A stretch of DNA of 18,088 nt from the NCBI GenBank assembly GCA_016748015.1, contig JAAOMT010000109.1, forward strand, positions 1 through 18,088. Direction: 5' to 3'. A program made the translations under genes and the position numbers. This document shows, one piece after another, positions 1 to 10,597 of the stretch. The stretch comes from Geosiphon pyriformis (taxonomy: Eukaryota; Glomeromycota; Glomeromycetes; Archaeosporales; Geosiphonaceae). Below the pieces are notes generated by a model, which searched no databases, had not been told where the DNA came from, and saw only the letters and a program-made list of their open reading frames with translations. Within the stretch, counting starts at the first letter, position 1. Each line of letters starts with the position of its first letter.

Positions 1-3000
1 TTATTATTAAAAAAAATTTTCTATAAATTAGTTTTATATTATTTAATATTTAATAAATTATATTTTTACAATAATTAATTCTAAAGTTAATATTTTAATA
101 ATTATTTTAAGTTTAAATTTATTGTTTAAAAATATAAATTAAACCTATTAACTTTTAATATTATATTAACAAGAAACAATATGTACTTAATTAATTCAAA
201 TTTTAATTATATTTTTTGTAATTAAAAATTTTTTTAATTATAAAATATTATAAATTACTTAAAATATAATAAAAAATTAAACTCAAATTTTATAACATTT
301 AAAATTAATATTTTAAATTAATTAACTACTAATTTCAATAGTTTATTTAGTTTTTTACTTAATTTTAAACAGAATTTATGCAACAAATTATTTTTAATTA
401 TTATCAAAATTATTTTTTTTATTTTTTTAATTTATAATAAATTATTAGAATCTTATAATAAAAAATACTGTAGAAAATTTGATTTTTATAGCAAAATAAT
501 TACATAATTTATTAAAAAAGCCTGTAATAGAAAGATTTTTACAACAAAATTAACTTTTAATACAAAGTAATTACAAAAAATAATTGGTATAAAATTAATC
601 TATATCATAAGTTTAACAACATAAATAGTTTTTAAAATATAAAAAATACTTTAAAAAAAATTTATTAATTTATTAAAAGTTTTATTATTAATTTATTAAC
701 AAAATAACAACAACAAAAAAAGTAAAAAAAATTATTAGTAATAATATAATATTATATTAGTTTAATTAAAATTAAAATTAGATTATATAGTTAGTTATAT
801 TTGTGTATTTATATAATTTGAATTATTAATTAAAATATAAATAATTGATAATTTCATGAAATAATAATAAAATATAATTTAATTAATATATAATAGTAAA
901 TAATAAGAATTATAAAATTAATTTTATGTTAATTTTTATTTATTTTTTAGTTAGTAATAATATGTTGCAAATAGATTAATTTAGCAATTCTCTATATTAA
1001 TTAATATTTTTATTTAAATATAAAAAATTTAAAATATCTTATATAATTTAACAAAATCTTTTTTAAACAACTTATTTTTAAAAAATACAAAATTTTTTTA
1101 TAATTCTTTTTATATAAATAATTTTATATTTTAATTTTATTATGTTTAAATTTTTTATAATTTTTTATTTAAGCTTAATTTTTATTTATTAATTAAAAAT
1201 TAACTTAATTATAATAAATAATATATATATAAACAAAATTTCTATTTTTATTAAACAAAAAGTCAAAGACTAACATATTTTTTTAAACATTCTATATTTT
1301 ATTAATTCTAAATTTAGCCAGTTTTTTTACTTTTATCAAAATATTTTAATAATAAAATAAGACTACTTATTAATTAAAAATACAAAAAAGTTTTATTTGT
1401 TTATATTTTATTTTTATTAATAATATTGTAATACTTTAAAGCTATATATATATATATTAATAAATAAAAATCAAGTTACTAAATATATTATTTATAGTTA
1501 AAATAATTTATAAGTGTTAAAGTGTTGTATTTGCTCTTAATATTTATTTTTAATTTACTTATAAAGTTTTTATTATTATTAAAAAACACTATATTAAGTT
1601 TTTTTTATAATTTACTTAATTAATACTATTTAAAAAATATATATAGATATTATTTTTATCATATATACTATTATTTTAGTCTGTTAACAAGCTGTTGAAT
1701 TTTTTATTTATTTTATTTCTATATTTAAAATTAATAAAAACACTATTTATAATCTTAAGAATTATTTAAATTATAAATAATATTTAACAAATAAATATTA
1801 TAATATATAAAATCTTTTTCATAAAGTGTTTTTAGTTTAGTTAGCAAACTACATATTATTACTTATATTGTTTTTTTATTTTTCAATAAGTGTTTAAAAC
1901 TATATGTCTTTAATTTTACTGTATATTTTTTTAGACTTTTTTAATTAGCTTTAAAGAATGGTATTTTAAAAATCTAAATAAATCTATAATAATTTTTGGC
2001 AAGCTTATATATGACTTTTAATATATTAATACATTTGCAATTTTTTTTAAGCAATAAAATTTATTCTCTTAAAGAATTTTTTTAATATAAATTTTAAAAA
2101 AAATAATTGTAAAATATTCAAGTTTTAGTGACTTACCAAAAAAAATTATTTTAGTAAATAAACATTTTTTGTAATTATAATTTTAGAAATATAAACAATA
2201 TTAATGCATATTTTAACAGCTGTATATTGAACTTTAAGATTATACAAATAAAATTTTATGGACAGTAAAACCAATATCTTGCTAAAATTATTTATTATAT
2301 AAAAACACATGATGTTTTTTATTATAATAAAACAAATAAAAAATTAAATATTTTCGAAATAAAATAGATTAAGCTTATTAAACTTAAATATAAGCTTTTT
2401 TTTGGCAGTATCAAGATTAATTTATGTAGTTTTTTCTTTATTTTTTATTATTACTATATTTTTAATATATTTAAGAAGATTAAATTCAATATTTTTTATT
2501 ATTATTAAAGTGTTTTTTGATTTTGTTGTATATATTCTTAAAAAACAAAGTATAAAATTAATATTAAATATAAAAACAATAATTAATAAACACCAAAAAT
2601 AGCATATAAAATAAAAATACATTTCTTAGTCATATTATAAGAAAATTTAATTTAAAAATTAAAGTTACTGCAAAATAATTCTAAAAAACATATAATTAGC
2701 TCTATTTTGGTTTTAATTTGGATAAATTTTATTTTAAAAAGAATATTTTTGACTATTAATACTAATTTATTCTTTTTATCTATTTTATTAAAATAAATAA
2801 AATTACCAAGTTGTACAAACTGACAGTTATCAAAATAAAATAATATTATTAATTATAAAAAGAATAAATAACTAATATAAAAATCAAATTTTTTTTTTAA
2901 GTTTAAGTAATTAATTATAAAAAATTTTACAAAAAAAGATATATTAATATAGTTTACTAATTGATTAACATGAATTGACAAAGTATTAAATAATTGAATA

Positions 3001-3819
3001 AAATTTTTATATAAAAATTTAGTCTTATTAAACTCAATTATTTAAATTGTTAAAAACTAAAAAATTATTAATATTAATATATAAATTTGTATTAAAATAT
3101 ACAATATTATTATGTATTTTTTTGAAGAATATTTAAATTTTACAATTAAAATAATATTTAAAAATATTCAAATTACAAGTATAATATATATAAGTTAATT
3201 ATTATTCAAAATTATAAACTTTGTTCTCAATATTTAAGTTACAAGTTATAAAATCATTATTTATTAATATATCTTATAATTTTTGTATTTGTATTTTCTA
3301 CTTGTCTTTTTTTATTTTTAACTTTTTTTTTTATTTTTTCAAATATTTTTTTTCTATCTACTTGTTGTTTTGTTTTTTATTTATATTTTTTTTTAACTCT
3401 TTTAATTTAACTCTTTTTTTCTTTTTAAATTTTTTTAGCTTTTTTATATATCTTTTATAATAAATTATAGAAATTTTTAATTAATATTTAATTTTTTAAC
3501 TCTAGTCATAAGATTTTACATATTTTTTATAATTTAAGAAGATATAATTTAACATATTTTTAGTTTGTATTAATAATATTTTAGATTTTTAATTAATAAT
3601 TATAGTTTTATATATTTTAATATAAAATTGTTTTTATTTTATTGTTTTAAAATAAAAATAATTATAAATTTTAAAATTAGAAAAAATTAAACCAATATTA
3701 AATATATTTTTATTAATATTTTATATATATATATGTAATTTTATATTAATTTTAAACTTATTAAATAAAAATTTATAAAAAAACAAATTTAATAATATTA
3801 TTTATATAAATTAAAAAAA
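1..3819. other. AT-saturated intergenic region, no gene seen
   Basis: This stretch is almost entirely A and T; the first 60 bases contain one C and one G. All frames are cut by frequent stops. The longest open stretches (60 to 80 codons near 2402-2622 and 3221-3460) read as Ile/Phe/Leu/Lys/Asn strings, as expected from composition alone, with no motif I recognise. It holds short simple repeats such as TA runs at 1443-1457 and 3722-3734, and a small 8-bp inverted repeat at 2371-2397. No tRNA, rRNA or CRISPR pattern is visible. It may contain transposon remnants too eroded to recognise by eye. Confidence 0.7.
3280..3460. repeat. Polypyrimidine (T-rich) low-complexity tract
   Basis: Over about 180 bases the plus strand is strongly T-rich with scattered C and few A or G, giving a marked strand asymmetry compared with the mixed A/T sequence around it. 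The motif acttgt followed by long T runs occurs at about 3300 and 3360, so part of it may be a loose internal duplication. The open frame across it (3221-3460) is only Phe, Leu, Ile and Tyr and is best read as low complexity rather than a gene. Confidence 0.5.
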
Positions 3820-3860
3820 CTATTTATTTTTATTTTATTTTATTTTTTATTAAAATTTAA
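3820..3860 (-). repeat. A-rich 3' tail of LINE element 1 (TAAAA-type repeat)
   Basis: Read on the minus strand, this segment directly follows the 3' UTR of element 1 and consists of A runs broken by single T, including repeated TAAAA units. LINEs that insert by target-primed reverse transcription end in poly-A or short A-rich repeats, so its position and make-up mark the element's 3' end. The composition changes sharply at 3861, where element sequence begins. In a host this AT-rich, part of the tail could be flanking DNA, so its outer edge is uncertain. Confidence 0.6.
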
Positions 3861-3878
3861 CGAGTGGAATCCAAACAC

Positions 3879-3919
3879 CACCTAGTGCTATATATCATAT
3901 AAATAATCTAAACTAGGTG
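3879..3919 (-). other. Small inverted repeat in the 3' UTR of element 1
   Basis: An 8-base arm cacctagt at 3879-3886 is matched by actaggtg at 3912-3919, with a 25-base loop. It lies between the ORF2 stop (3973) and the A-rich tail, where several LINEs carry structured RNA recognised by their own reverse transcriptase. A short direct repeat ccaaacac also occurs twice here (3871-3878 and 3945-3952). The arms are short, so the structure could be chance; a role in template recognition is only a suggestion. Confidence 0.35.
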
Positions 3920-4467
3920 TGAATCATGTCTTTGCTACATGTGACCAAACACTTAGACTAGTCAGAACAATACTATGTACTTATATGAACTGAAGTCATG
4001 TTACCAACATCTGCATAAAACAAACAACACTTACAATACCCAAAACTAATGCCAAGTGTATCAGCAACACCTAACAATCTAATCACCCCAGCCAAAAGCT
4101 GCACAGAAAAACCAGAAACAGCAACAGGAATAGAACCATCACATGGAATCAACTTATTCTTCTCCATAATAACCCGGTGTTTCACACGGACCAGCCAGAT
4201 ATTATTATGAAATGCAAGACAAAACTTCTGTACAAAATTCACAACATTGACTACTGCCACCTTAGAATCCTTGTAAACAAAAACAGACTTGCAATACCAA
4301 TTGCTGAAAACAAAATCTTTACACAGGGCTGTACTGACAGTCACATCTGAAATACAAGTCGACAACAACTATGATATGCACAAAGAAGAACGAGACAGAC
4401 CAGAACACACCTCCCAGACAGCTGCATAAGTATCCAACAAATTGGCATGACTATCAGTATCAGAAGA

Positions 4468-4515
4468 GCAAGAAAAAACATGGTCTAAGACTTCAACCTC
4501 ACCACAGAACAAACA
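4468..4515 (-). other. C-terminal Cys/His finger remnant (zf-RVT type) of ORF2
   Basis: Within the ORF2 pseudogene, the frame just after the 4552 stop contains C-L-F-C, seven residues, then H-V-F-S-C. This CxxC-x7-H-x3-C spacing matches the reverse-transcriptase zinc-binding finger commonly found after RNase H at the C-terminus of LINE proteins. All four putative zinc ligands survive even though a stop lies just upstream and another downstream (4369). The finger is thought to bind nucleic acid during target-primed reverse transcription; this is family knowledge, not shown here. Confidence 0.7.
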
Positions 4516-4839
4516 AACTACACTGGGATAACCCCTATTATATAGACACTTTCACACAGCAACAAGAAGGCAATGATGAAGGGCTTTCATGAAATATGTA
4601 TGAAAGCCAGCCATCTGAATACTAGTAAAACCAGTTGCCATGTGGGAATCCAGGTGCCACACCAGAGAGGATCTCAACCAGTCAATATCAGCATGCAAAC
4701 AATCTGGAACAACCTGGGAACCAGAACCAATCTTCCAATGTGCATGATAGATTGACCTGAATATGTCATGAACAAAATGCCTCGAATTACCAAAAATTGT
4801 ATCAACACCAGCCTTCAAAAACCTCTCACTGACCAAATG

Positions 4840-5260
4840 GAACAGGTGCCAGGCAGAAAGGGCAGCATTTTTAGCCAATGTATCAGCATGCTTATTGCTT
4901 GAGACACCCGAATGACCCTTAACCTTAATCCAATTAACATCCAAATTTTTGTGATGAATGATATTGGCAATGTGACAATGCTCAATCCAACAACAATTCC
5001 TGAAATTAGGGCCAACTGATAAAGACTCCAACCTGCAAGCATTGATAGCCACCTGGCTGTCCGAAAACAAGTCAACCGAATGAAAAGAAGGAACACACTT
5101 AAGAGCTAAAGCAATGGCCTGCAACTCTGCCAAAGTAGAAGAAACCAAACCAAAAACCCCCACACCCAGACCCAAATCAATATCCTTAAAGAAAACTACA
5201 GCATCAGCCAACATGTTAACAATGCCTAAGTTACTCAGAGACCCATCTGTGTACACAGAG
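4840..5260 (-). other. RNase H domain remnant of ORF2, catalytic residues intact
   Basis: The longest open frame of this domain (4552-5283) begins just before a Y-T-D-G-S motif. The type I RNase H set is visible in order: D in YTDGS, E in TLAEL, D in FSDSQ, H in GHSG and D in the KHAD motif. No stop falls inside the domain. It would have removed RNA from the RNA:DNA hybrid during retrotransposition. Arg-to-Cys/His changes such as RNCC and EHCH, where the family usually has Arg, show it is decaying in the same way as its neighbours even though its active site was spared. Confidence 0.85.
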
Positions 5261-6239
5261 AGGCAAGCGGCACTTACACTCAACAGATCATTACAAATAA
5301 CACCAAAACCAAGAGACTGACAGATGTCAGAAGAACCACCAACATCTTCATGAGAGGAACGACCAAAATAAGAAGCTACATCACCAAGAAAACATATAGA
5401 GAGATCAAATCAAGAGGGAACCAGACCATGGGAGTCCAGTTTTTTCCAATGCTTGAAAGTTTTCCAATCAAAAACAATGCATTCCAGTCACAAAGCTGTT
5501 TTATGAAAGCAATACCATAACGCCTGAGGGAGAAGACACATTTAAAGAAAATTGTCTCACCAAGTACTAGAGACATAGGAGTACTGCTCTGAAGACGAAA
5601 AGCACCGGCCAGAAAGCCACCCAAAGACAAATCACACCCAGAAAAAATACAAACCACACTTACCAAAAAGTTGTTTGAAGGGCTAATTCTAACACAAACA
5701 GAAAACAACAAAGAGTAACGAGGACACCAGTTGAGAACCTGGAGATCATGAGACTTATAAGAAAACAAGTGATTCAAAATACCAACCGAATTCACAAAAG
5801 CAATAACAGAAGCCAACTTGCTTTCAGCCTGAATTTGCTCAAAAGTCTTAAAATTGTACAAGGAAAGATGATGAAGTGCATCATTGGGAAAGTTCAAAGG
5901 CAGCCCAGATTTGGATTTCAGGCTCTCATGAATCAAAGCGTCCCATTTATTATACACACTGAGAGGAATAAAACTGAACTGAGTTCTGTAGCTGACAATA
6001 GGAAAGAGAACTAAAGACACCAAATAAGCAAACTGTTTATCTGAAATAACTTTTTTCAGAATGAGATTGACAAAAAACCGAACATCCAAATGCGCTTTAA
6101 CCAAGCTAGGCTTCGAAAGACCATCAGAAGATAAAAAAATACCCAGATAACGATGAGGTTCACCTTTTTTAGCAATGAAAATTGGCATACCACTGATAGT
6201 TAGGTAAGGAGCAGTGACCTGACAGTTGATAGGAATGGT

Positions 6240-7200
6240 CACAGTCTTGTCATTGTTTATCGAAATGTTATTTAAATGAAAGAACTTACTAGCAACATTG
6301 AGGATATGTTGTGTAGCAGCTTGGCTGCTACCAACCCAGATAGTATTATCAACAAAAGCACCAGCAGCCAGAAATGATGTCAGTCCAGCTTAAGATTCTA
6401 CCTGGCCAGTCTTAGAAACGAAATGAGAAATCAATCTGTAACCACAAATGTTCTTTTGTCTCTTAACCTCACACAAAAGCAAGTTATAAAATATGCACCA
6501 GAGAAGTGGTGAAAAAACCTCCCCCTGATCCAATTTATCATAAACATGATATTCATTAGTCAAACCAAAATCTGTCATTACTCTGTTAGTGTGACTCTTA
6601 TGAATGCTACCAAAAAATCTGATAAATTTGTCACACATTTTGATCTTGATCAAACTCCTCTTGAGATACTTCCAACCAACAGAATTATAAGCTTTGTGCA
6701 TATTCTGTAAAACCAGTCACAATTCTCAGTTCTTTTCCAAAGCATCTTCGATCACTGAACCAATAGCGAAGATAGACGATTGAGTAAACGTACCTTTCAG
6801 GACAAAGAAATTGTCCTTGTGGAAAACATCAAAAGTGCTACAAGCCAGAGAAATCTGATCTAAAAGAATCTTAAAAAAGACCTTGTGAGCTGTTTCAATC
6901 AAAGCAATAGGGTGGGTATTTGTAAGAACTCTCTCCTACTCATAAGATTTAGGAATTATTGAGACCCAGGCTTTCCTCCAAGGTTTAAGCATTGACTCAC
7001 AACCCAAACAAAAATTTAAGAACACCAAAAGCATATCTAAGACTGATCTGTCACAGTGTTTTCAAAATTCATTAGGGGTACCAGAAAGACCAGCCGCTTT
7101 CCCATTGGGCAAATTTGAAATAACACCAAACATCTCATCAAAACTGATTAAATGTATTATATCAGAGAAGACACCATTAAAGACATGATCCAAAAGCAGA
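6240..7200 (-). other. Reverse transcriptase domain remnant of ORF2, active site destroyed
   Basis: The frame is continuous through this stretch if stops at 7062, 6936, 6726, 6717 and 6390 are ignored. LINE-type RT landmarks are readable: N-G-K-A-A-G-L-S-G, W-V-S-I-I-P-K, a P-I-A-L-I-E-T-A segment, K-A-Y-N-S-V-G-W (motif A), L-D-Q-G-E-V-F-S-P-L-L-W, and F-V-D-N (the Y/FxDD box). In active LINE RTs the first aspartate of motif A and both aspartates of the FxDD box hold the two metal ions. Here the motif A residue reads Asn (6702-6704) and the second FxDD aspartate reads Asn (6345-6347). The protein would be inactive even if the stops were suppressed. Confidence 0.88.
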
Positions 7201-8654
7201 AATTGTCTTGCCCAATCACCAGAGATATCAAAAACCACCACATGTTTCTTAGTCCAACCCTCCATGATTCTATCCATCTTAGATTTAACTAACTCAGGCT
7301 CCAGGACTAACTCCCCACCATCCACCAAATGATCCAACACCACTTTATGAAAAAGACGCTCTAAAACATTTCTAATAGTGTGACTCTTATCTACCTCAAA
7401 ACTCTCCATTCTTTTCTCAATAGCCTGTCTCACACTAGATTCTTCAGCATGCTTAGATTCCAACAACTTAGAAGAGTGGTAAGACTTCCTCACCTTAGCT
7501 AGCCCAGAATGGATCACATCAAAACCAGCACCAGAAAAAAACAGAGATCTCACTGGTGAAGCATCCACAGAATCAAGCCTGTTTCAAGTATTTAACAACA
7601 AGACGAAATCTTCACCAGAAACCAACCGAGAAGCCTTTACCAGTTTAGACACAAGTAGCTCCAGTTTATGAAACCAGGAAGATATCTTATTAAAAACACA
7701 ATCAAAACTCCTAAACCATTTTTTCTTGAACGTTCCACCAGCCAAAAAAACCATAATCTTATGAACAATGTCCCACATTGCATCCAGATCAGAAAACTGC
7801 TTAGCCATAACAAACTCATCCGAGAACATAACAGCATTAACAGTCATAGCATTCCTGAATTCTGACCACTTAATCTTACTGGTATTTTTGATATTATACT
7901 TCTAACAATCTCTATTAGCTTGTTTGTGCAGTGAATTCAGCTGGACATCAAGCAGGCCACCCAGTCCCACAGAAACATAAACAGCCTTGTGATTGGTATC
8001 AAAATATTTCTCAATGCCATCTACACCATGATTTATCACTGTACCAACCAAATTAGAAGAAACAAACATGTAGTCAATTGTCTTAGTAATACCATGAGAA
8101 TTGCACCAAGTAGGTGACTTTACAAAAGAACTCCCCCCTAGAGAGTTAATCAAACCCAAATCAAAACACTTTTTGAAACTGGCACATTTGTGCAAACTAT
8201 CTTCTAAAATCACCACCAAGAATAACAAAAAAAGACTCATTAACGGCTTTAGCAATAAAAGAGTTGATCTTACCAGCCTGAAAAAACTGAGCCACTAATG
8301 AAGCACTAGCATAAAGCCCCAAAATAGACACTGAAAGTTTATTTTTGAAAAGCAACTTGATGGATAGGAGCCAATCAGGCACCTTAGAGATCTTGCAAAT
8401 GTGCTTTGCTAAAGAAGAATTCACGATGATCAACATTCCAGCACCCAAAGAACCAGAATCTAAATCAGAGGTAAAAACCCGAACACCATCAAATTTGTCA
8501 GCCAACCATGAGCAAACTTTCCCTTTAAGCTTTGACTCCGTGAAAATAGAAACCAAATTGTCCATATTTTTGTGCCAATGAATGACATTATCTTGCTTTG
8601 CAGGATTGTTCAACTCATGAACATTACACATAGCAATTTTCTATACCAGACCAC

Positions 8655-8658
8655 TCAT
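8655..8658 (-). promoter_or_regulatory. ATGA stop/start overlap coupling ORF1 and ORF2
   Basis: On the minus strand the ORF1 frame ends in TGA (8657-8655) and the ORF2 frame begins with ATG (8658-8656), sharing four bases as ATGA. This arrangement is known from some LINEs, where ORF2 is made by ribosomes that terminate on ORF1 and reinitiate. Support for it being a real element feature comes from element 2, where the aligned site at 12640-12643 reads ATAA, which is ATGA after one G-to-A change. Confidence 0.7.
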
Positions 8659-10455
8659 TGAGAAAAAGGCAGAGGAAGAGCACCACCTGCCAAAGCCAAA
8701 CTATCCAAGTGCATTGATAGGCTTATGACTGAAGCAGAGAAACCTTCCAACATGTTTTCCAATTTCACAACCTCAGGTGAGACAGTTGAACCAAGAACGG
8801 CAGCAGTTTTGTTATTAGTGGCATCATCCGAACCCACTCCTATCACTATATCCTCCCCTTGATTCTGTGATGAGGGAGTCATCAGCAGCTGACATCCAGA
8901 GCTAGGCTGGGAAACTGCCGGCACAAATGAATCCAATCTCTTAGCCAACTCACCAATTTGTCCCGCGAGGCTGACAAGACTGTTTTCAATATTCTTCAAA
9001 CAGTCTTCCAATTCACTATTAACAGTCGGAAGAGGTTTACCATAAGATATGGAACCAGATTGAGCTGAACCACCAAAAGACACTATCAGGAGTGGTTTAC
9101 CAACCATGGAGGCCCAAGTTTTTCTACTAAAAGCCAAAAGATGAGAAACAGTGGCAGATTTTTTTTCATATATCTTTGCCAGACAGAACTGATTCTGAGC
9201 TGAAAAAAAAGTTCTCTTGCTTTTAAGACTTGAGGACACATCAGCAGTATGGCAAGTGAGAGAAGTATAACTGGAAGTTTTGCAAATTGAGCACAGTGCA
9301 GCAGTTAAACGAGATTATCGGAGACCAACACTTTTTATAACAGGAGTGTTTGCCATTGCCTAAATAAGGCTACCCTCAGAATCGAAGTACACAGTGGCAC
9401 AGTATGCCCAAACATAACTAACAGAACTGCATTCAATAACACATGTTTTCCTACCAACTGAACTAATGAAGTCCTAAAGATCATGAACATTAGTGCTCAT
9501 GAAAAGAGTGTAAAGCAAAGCCCTAAACTCATTTCTGGCATCTCACATTTGTTTGTCAATATCAGCCCAGGCCATATGCATCACATCTTTCCCAATAAGG
9601 ATGGACCACTCAGCTGCCAAAAGATCAGCCTGAATTTGATCCTCCAATTCGACAATCGCCTTTTGCCATAGACCCACCAACTGCATCTTGATTGACTTAA
9701 TAAACTCAAATTCAGAAATGGCTGCATGTACTGCTTCAATGGAAGTTTCCACAGGAATTTTTTTCAACACAATTGCCCAATTCGTATGATTGTTAATGGG
9801 GCACTTAAGATCAGTGTTTACCACAACACTATGATCATTTGTTAACTGTGCAGCTGCCATCATTGCCTTTTCAGAAGTGAAAGATGCCCGGATGATTCCA
9901 CCAAATTTTGAGGGGGTAGAGGCCCCCTCCAAAACCATTTACACCTAAAAAAATTTTTCTGACAAAATTGACTTTTTTCTGAGAGGATTTTCCAGCCACC
10001 ACTACTAGATCAATATCTAAAGCAAAGAATTTGCGAACAGACACTTGAACAGATGGCTTGACCAGAAGAGGAGGTGGGAGAAGAAGAGAATCATCCAACA
10101 CATCATCTTCTGTATCGACAGTATTATAATCAATCACACCCAATGGCTTCCTTAATACTTTCTTGGTCTTCACACGCAAACCCTTTGGTGTTTGATCAGG
10201 ATTTCCTCCCATAAAAGTACTATTATCATCATAGTCTACACTGGTTTCTTCAACCAAGCATTTTTCCTCCATGTCAATACTTTCAGATTCCATAGTGTTA
10301 CCAGTTTCAGAATCCCATAAACGAGCACCAAGAGCTTTGGCAGCAACTCCTTTATTATCAATACTCTTTTCCAACACACCTTCCTTCCTCTTTTTCCTTG
10401 ATGCAACAGTCTTGAAACCACCCTTAGAACCAGAAGCTTTAATGGTCTTCTTCAT
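8655..10455 (-). pseudogene. LINE ORF1 (gag-like RNA-binding protein) pseudogene, element 1
   Basis: About 600 codons starting at the ATG at 10455. The N-terminus is basic with an R-K-K-R-K cluster (residues 20-24), followed by an acidic, Asp/Glu-rich segment. After a +1 change in a G run at 9923-9927 the frame continues with an RRM-like segment (about 9776-9570: A-I-V-L-K-K-I-P, later Q-K-A-I-V-E-L). Next comes a CCHC-type knuckle at 9293-9252, whose His is now Tyr (9267-9269), and a heptad-like helix (9011-8925) that could be a coiled coil. Premature stops lie at 9543, 9474, 9360 and 9315; the natural stop is TGA at 8655. ORF1 proteins of this kind bind the element RNA and form the ribonucleoprotein with ORF2. 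An in-frame TGA upstream of 10455 and no ATG between them support this start. No functional protein can be made. Confidence 0.88.
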
Positions 10456-10523
10456 AACAGCAATAACAGAGCCAACAGTGGCCTCGTAATTGAAGAATGA
10501 TTTTGATTTATCGTACTGAATGG

Positions 10524-10597
10524 TAAAAAACTTCTTTCAAAAAAACTATAGACTCTTTTTTGGGATTTTTGAACAAAGGAGAGAAAGAAGTTTTTTA
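10524..10597 (-). promoter_or_regulatory. 5' leader hairpin of LINE element 1
   Basis: A perfect 15-base inverted repeat, taaaaaacttctttc at 10524-10538 against its complement at 10583-10597, encloses a 44-base loop. It lies directly upstream of ORF1 and its outer edge marks the start of sequence shared with element 2. In the RNA this would be a stem near the 5' end. The same layout, with two G-to-A changes in the second arm, is visible at 10661-10727 in element 2, so the hairpin is probably an ancestral element feature rather than chance. Its role (translation, promoter or RNA packaging) is unknown. Confidence 0.65.

Larger units (their letters stand above)
3973..8658 (-). pseudogene. LINE ORF2 polyprotein pseudogene, element 1 (endonuclease-RT-RNase H-zinc finger)
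   Basis: About 1560 codons can be followed through two frame changes: near 8202-8205 (2 bases missing just after the GGDF endonuclease motif) and near 5480 (1 base missing). Order: APE-type endonuclease about 8640-7985 (TESK glutamate at 8536-8538 and GGDF aspartate at 8209-8211 kept); linker; reverse transcriptase about 7200-6240; RNase H about 5260-4840; CxxC-x7-H-x3-C finger of the zf-RVT type at 4515-4468. Premature stops lie at 8641, 7902, 7584, 7062, 6936, 6726, 6717, 6390, 5410, 4552 and 4369 (lowest base of each codon); the natural stop is TAG at 3973. Lost catalytic residues: RT motif A Asp to Asn (6702-6704), FVDD to FVDN (6345-6356), and the endonuclease DTDH box to DTNH (Asn at 7992-7994). 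RNase H D, E, D, D and H (5245, 5125, 5059, 4882 and 4912) are intact. The start at 8658 is the ATG overlapping the ORF1 stop. Confidence 0.92.
3861..10597 (-). mobile_element. LINE (non-LTR) retrotransposon, element 1, apparently full length but inactive
   Basis: This is a 6.7-kb minus-strand element with the complete order expected of a two-ORF LINE: 5' leader with a hairpin, ORF1, ORF2 (APE-type endonuclease, reverse transcriptase, RNase H, C-terminal Cys/His finger), short 3' UTR and A-rich tail. It stands out as a GC-richer island against nearly pure AT flanks. The reading frames can be followed end to end but carry 15 premature stops and three frame-changing indels, so no functional product is possible. 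The 5' boundary is placed at the outer edge of the leader hairpin, where the sequence shared with element 2 starts. I could not identify a target-site duplication. The family is one I associate with arbuscular mycorrhizal fungi. Confidence 0.9.

Noticed and set aside
1940-2300. Possible decayed DNA-transposon (Tc1-like) coding region
   Set aside because: Short readable pieces felt transposase-like, but I could not align any catalytic motif; composition alone may produce them.
2402-2622. Overlapping 66-codon open frames on both strands
   Set aside because: Both read as low-complexity Ile/Lys/Asn or Phe/Ile strings from AT-rich DNA; no motif, and they overlap antisense.
3221-3460. Open frame of 79 codons, hydrophobic (Phe/Leu/Ile), resembling a membrane protein
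   Set aside because: The hydrophobicity follows directly from a T-rich strand; no domain, no similarity and no codon structure support a gene.
4371-5320. Plus-strand open frames (4371-4592, 4573-4755, 5114-5320) and a minus-strand frame at 4815-5096
   Set aside because: They are alternative-frame readings of the ORF2 pseudogene; the RNase H frame on the minus strand explains this DNA.
7637-8581. Open frames at 7637-7837 (minus) and 7668-7865, 8101-8298, 8345-8581 (plus)
   Set aside because: Shadows of the endonuclease and linker coding frame of element 1; no independent features.
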